Shown here: positions 43,261 to 45,154 of the stretch, one piece after another
Layout of the letters: each line of letters opens with the position of its first letter
Position numbering within the stretch: the first letter of the stretch is position 1
NCBI GenBank assembly: GCA_023430825.1
Contig: JAEYYL010000401.1
Location: 1-45,154, forward strand
Direction: 5' to 3'
DNA length: 45,154 nt
Origin: Verrucomicrobiota bacterium
GTDB taxonomy: Bacteria; Verrucomicrobiota; Verrucomicrobiia; Opitutales; Opitutaceae
The notes under the pieces: model-generated
What the model was told of the DNA's origin: nothing
The model's input: the letters and a program-made list of their open reading frames with translations, nothing else
Database searches by the model: none
Position numbers and translations under genes: made by a program

Positions 43261-43680
43261 TCAGCAGGTCCGCAGAAAGAAAACGATCGGCACGCTCTGC
43301 GCCAGGATCACGAGGATGAAAACGAGATTCGTGACCAGCGCCAGGTCGCCGCTGAACGCCGCCGTGCGGACCGCTTCCGCGTCGTCGCGACGGGATTCGC
43401 GCAACCGTCGCCGGATCCCCGCCGCCGTCAGCGCCGCCGACGCCGCCAGCGCCAGCGCGCCCACCGACACCGCGATCAGCAGCCACGCGATGCGCGTCAG
43501 ACCCGCGACCGATGTTGCCCCCATTCCGGACAGACAGCCGAACTCCGACACCGCGTAAGCCAGCAGCAATTGCAACGTCCACGCCACGCCGCCGCCGAGC
43601 AGCGCAAACCACAGCACGCCGCGCCGCACCGGGAGTGAGTCCGGCTCGGCACGCGGGGGTTGATGGCGCTTTGTTTTCAT
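43261..43680 (-). CDS. small membrane protein of the cytochrome oxidase operon
   Basis: This 139-residue protein has three transmembrane helices (about 22-44, 62-90 and 113-134) and a basic N-terminus. The first helix, VLWFALLGGGVAWTLQLLLAY, resembles small unnamed proteins commonly encoded between oxidase subunits and ctaG. No cofactor motif is seen. It starts 2 bases after the oxidase fusion gene and ends 2 bases before ctaG, so it belongs to the same operon. Confidence 0.75.
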   Translation of the reverse strand: MKTKRHQPPRAEPDSLPVRRGVLWFALLGGGVAWTLQLLLAYAVSEFGCLSGMGATSVAGLTRIAWLLIAVSVGALALAASAALTAAGIRRRLRESRRDDAEAVRTAAFSGDLALVTNLVFILVILAQSVPIVFFLRTC

Positions 43681-43682
43681 CG

Positions 43683-45154
43683 TCAGAGCCAGTGCGGCGA
43701 AAGGAACAACACCGCGAACACGATCGCGCCCATCCCGCCGAGAAAGCCGCCGAAAAGCGTCACCAGCTGCAGCGGCAGCAGCGCGTAATAGTCGTCCGGC
43801 GACTCGGCGCGATGCATGCGCACCGCCGCGGTGCCGAGCACGACGAGCCCGGCAGCCACGAAAGCCATCTCCGCCCACATCAACACGTGATAGCACGAAG
43901 CGTAAGCATTCGTCCCCAGTTCGAACGGCAGCGCCCCCAGGTGCGCCGTCGCGAGTCCCAGGAACGCCGCCCATAGCGCCGCGACCAGCACCACCCATCC
44001 CAGCGTCGCCCGCCGGGCGCCTCGGCGAAAGCTGCGCCGGGCGCCCCGCCAACCCGCCACACCGAGCACCAGCGGCAGATGCACCAGCGCGCCCGTCAGC
44101 CAATCCGGCCGCGGCAACCCGCCTTGCGGCCATTCGTCGGCAAACAGCCGCAGATAATAATACGCATAGAACAACGCGCCGAAAGCCGTCGCGCCGATGA
44201 CCAGCAGCCAGAGCGTCCCGAGCCAGGTCGTCGACTGACTGCCGGTGGGGTTGAGCGGCAGCCCCGCCCGCCGCGCGACATCGCTGTCGCGGAGGCGCTG
44301 CACGAATTCATCGTATGGATACACCCAGCGCACGATGCACGCCGCGGCGAAGATCAGGCCGAGCGGCACGAGGAGAAACGATTTCCACAGCACGCCGAGC
44401 AGGCCGACGAGCAGCCCGAGCGCGGCGAGCAACGGCGTGATCGACGGCCCCGCCAGCACATGAATGCCCACCGGTCGCCCCGTGAGCGCATCGGTGCCGA
44501 GCGTCGCACGAAACGTCGCCGGCGCCGCGGTCATCGCCGCCACCGCCCGTTCGGTCACCGCATCCGGCGCGGTCGCCGTTTCCCACCGTGGATCGCGCCC
44601 CGTCACGACCGGCGGCGCGCGAAATCCCCAGGGCGGCGGCGGGGAGCTCGTTGACCACTCCAGCGAACCGGCGCGCCAGGGATTCGCGTCCGCCCGCACG
44701 CCCTTTCGCCACGAACGCGCGATGTTCCACGCGATGATCACCGTGCCGGCGGCCATCACGAACGCACCCACCGTCGCCGCCAGATTGTAGGCGTCGATCT
44801 GCAACGTCGTCGGATAACGGTAAACGCGCCGCGGCAGCCCGAGCAGGCCCATGATGTGCATCGGAAAGAACGTCAGATTGAAGCCCACGAAGGTGAGCCA
44901 GAAACTCCACCGTCCCAGCCGCTCGTCGAGCAGCCGGCCCGTGATCTTCGGCGCCCAGTAATGCAGCCCGGCGAACAGCGGAAACACCACGCCGCCGATC
45001 AGCACGTAATGAAAATGCGCCACGATGAAATACGTGTCGTGCACCTGCCAGTCGAAGGGCACCACCGCCACCATCACGCCGGTGAACCCGCCCAGCACGA
45101 AGACGAAGAAGAACCCCAGCACGTAGAGAAAGGGGGTGGTGAGGCGGGGGCGCG
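43683..45154 (-). CDS. cytochrome c oxidase subunit I-III fusion, 5' end missing
   Basis: The coding frame is open to the window edge, so the N-terminal part lies outside. The visible 489 residues begin within a late transmembrane region of subunit I (RLTTPFLYVLGFFFVFVLGGFTG) and include VHDTYFIVAHFHYVLIGG, whose last two histidines match the ligands of heme a3 and heme a. The subunit I part ends near residue 150 of the visible chain. After a soluble linker the rest has about seven helices and resembles subunit III (WLGTLWLLVIGATAFGALFYAYYYLRLFADEWP). Such I-III fusions are known in caa3-type oxidases. The enzyme reduces oxygen with electrons from cytochrome c. The coxB gene would be expected upstream, outside the window. 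Confidence 0.9.
   Translation of the reverse strand, partial: RPRLTTPFLYVLGFFFVFVLGGFTGVMVAVVPFDWQVHDTYFIVAHFHYVLIGGVVFPLFAGLHYWAPKITGRLLDERLGRWSFWLTFVGFNLTFFPMHIMGLLGLPRRVYRYPTTLQIDAYNLAATVGAFVMAAGTVIIAWNIARSWRKGVRADANPWRAGSLEWSTSSPPPPWGFRAPPVVTGRDPRWETATAPDAVTERAVAAMTAAPATFRATLGTDALTGRPVGIHVLAGPSITPLLAALGLLVGLLGVLWKSFLLVPLGLIFAAACIVRWVYPYDEFVQRLRDSDVARRAGLPLNPTGSQSTTWLGTLWLLVIGATAFGALFYAYYYLRLFADEWPQGGLPRPDWLTGALVHLPLVLGVAGWRGARRSFRRGARRATLGWVVLVAALWAAFLGLATAHLGALPFELGTNAYASCYHVLMWAEMAFVAAGLVVLGTAAVRMHRAESPDDYYALLPLQLVTLFGGFLGGMGAIVFAVLFLSPHWL

Overview
The window is GC-rich chromosomal DNA from a Gram-negative bacterium, most likely a verrucomicrobium of the Opitutaceae type. That placement is an inference from gene content: LPS-export genes, a menaquinone methyltransferase, a PEP-CTERM surface protein, two DUF1080 (3-keto-glycoside hydrolase-type) proteins, a TAT-exported Gfo/Idh/MocA oxidoreductase, GH28 and GH172-type enzymes, and a very long PEPCK-like protein that would suit a propionate-type fermentation. 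No tRNA, rRNA, CRISPR array, transposase or phage gene is visible. The DNA looks like stable core and accessory-metabolic chromosome rather than an island.

Layout. 0-5.5 kb: FKBP isomerase, a secreted double-cupin protein, DUF1080 protein 1, PEP-CTERM protein, cytidine deaminase, histidyl-tRNA synthetase and an HU/IHF protein with a recognisable promoter. 5.6-12.9 kb: menaquinone methyltransferase, A-type Fe-S carrier, a cytosolic Ser/Thr kinase directly upstream of rpoN (sigma-54), then ctpA-tsaD on the other strand and a MidA-type methyltransferase. 12.9-20.2 kb: DUF3817 membrane protein overlapping a PhnA-like zinc-ribbon protein, DUF1080 protein 2, a secreted esterase, a 43-residue basic protein, a GT4 glycosyltransferase, a GH28 enzyme and a CheX-type phosphatase. 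20.4-25.3 kb: a 1153-residue protein that aligns with PEP carboxykinase catalytic motifs (probably the PPi-dependent type), then outer-membrane phospholipase A. 25.5-29.6 kb: class V aminotransferase, leuB, a small carboxylesterase and an UPF0173 hydrolase. 29.8-35.5 kb: a fused E1alpha-E1beta 2-oxo acid dehydrogenase, then kdsC-lptC-lptA-lptB-hprK. 35.5-45.2 kb: TAT oxidoreductase, a secreted propeller-like protein, a GH172-type enzyme, a secreted unknown protein, a two-domain thioredoxin-like protein, and a cytochrome oxidase cluster (ctaG, a small membrane protein, and a subunit I-III fusion cut by the window edge).

The most unusual structure is non-coding. First, four loci between 26.8 and 34.5 kb carry degenerate tandem repeats with an exact or near-exact 7-base period. 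Three sit just upstream of start codons. The fourth is read in frame and makes the linker joining the E1alpha and E1beta halves. Second, a 33-base element (31/33 identical) with a TTGTCAT-N7-ATGACAA palindrome occurs twice, about 100-170 bases from gene starts, and looks like an operator shared by two loci. Third, a 26-base hairpin element occurs twice in gene gaps, 7 bases before the lptB start in one case.

How the genes may fit together: the LPS-export row ending in hprK resembles the proteobacterial lptB-rpoN-hprK region, but rpoN lies elsewhere here, behind a protein kinase. HPr kinase/phosphorylase and the putative PPi-PEPCK are both linked to pyrophosphate. The carbohydrate enzymes suggest use of plant or algal glycans, partly through 3-keto-glycoside chemistry.
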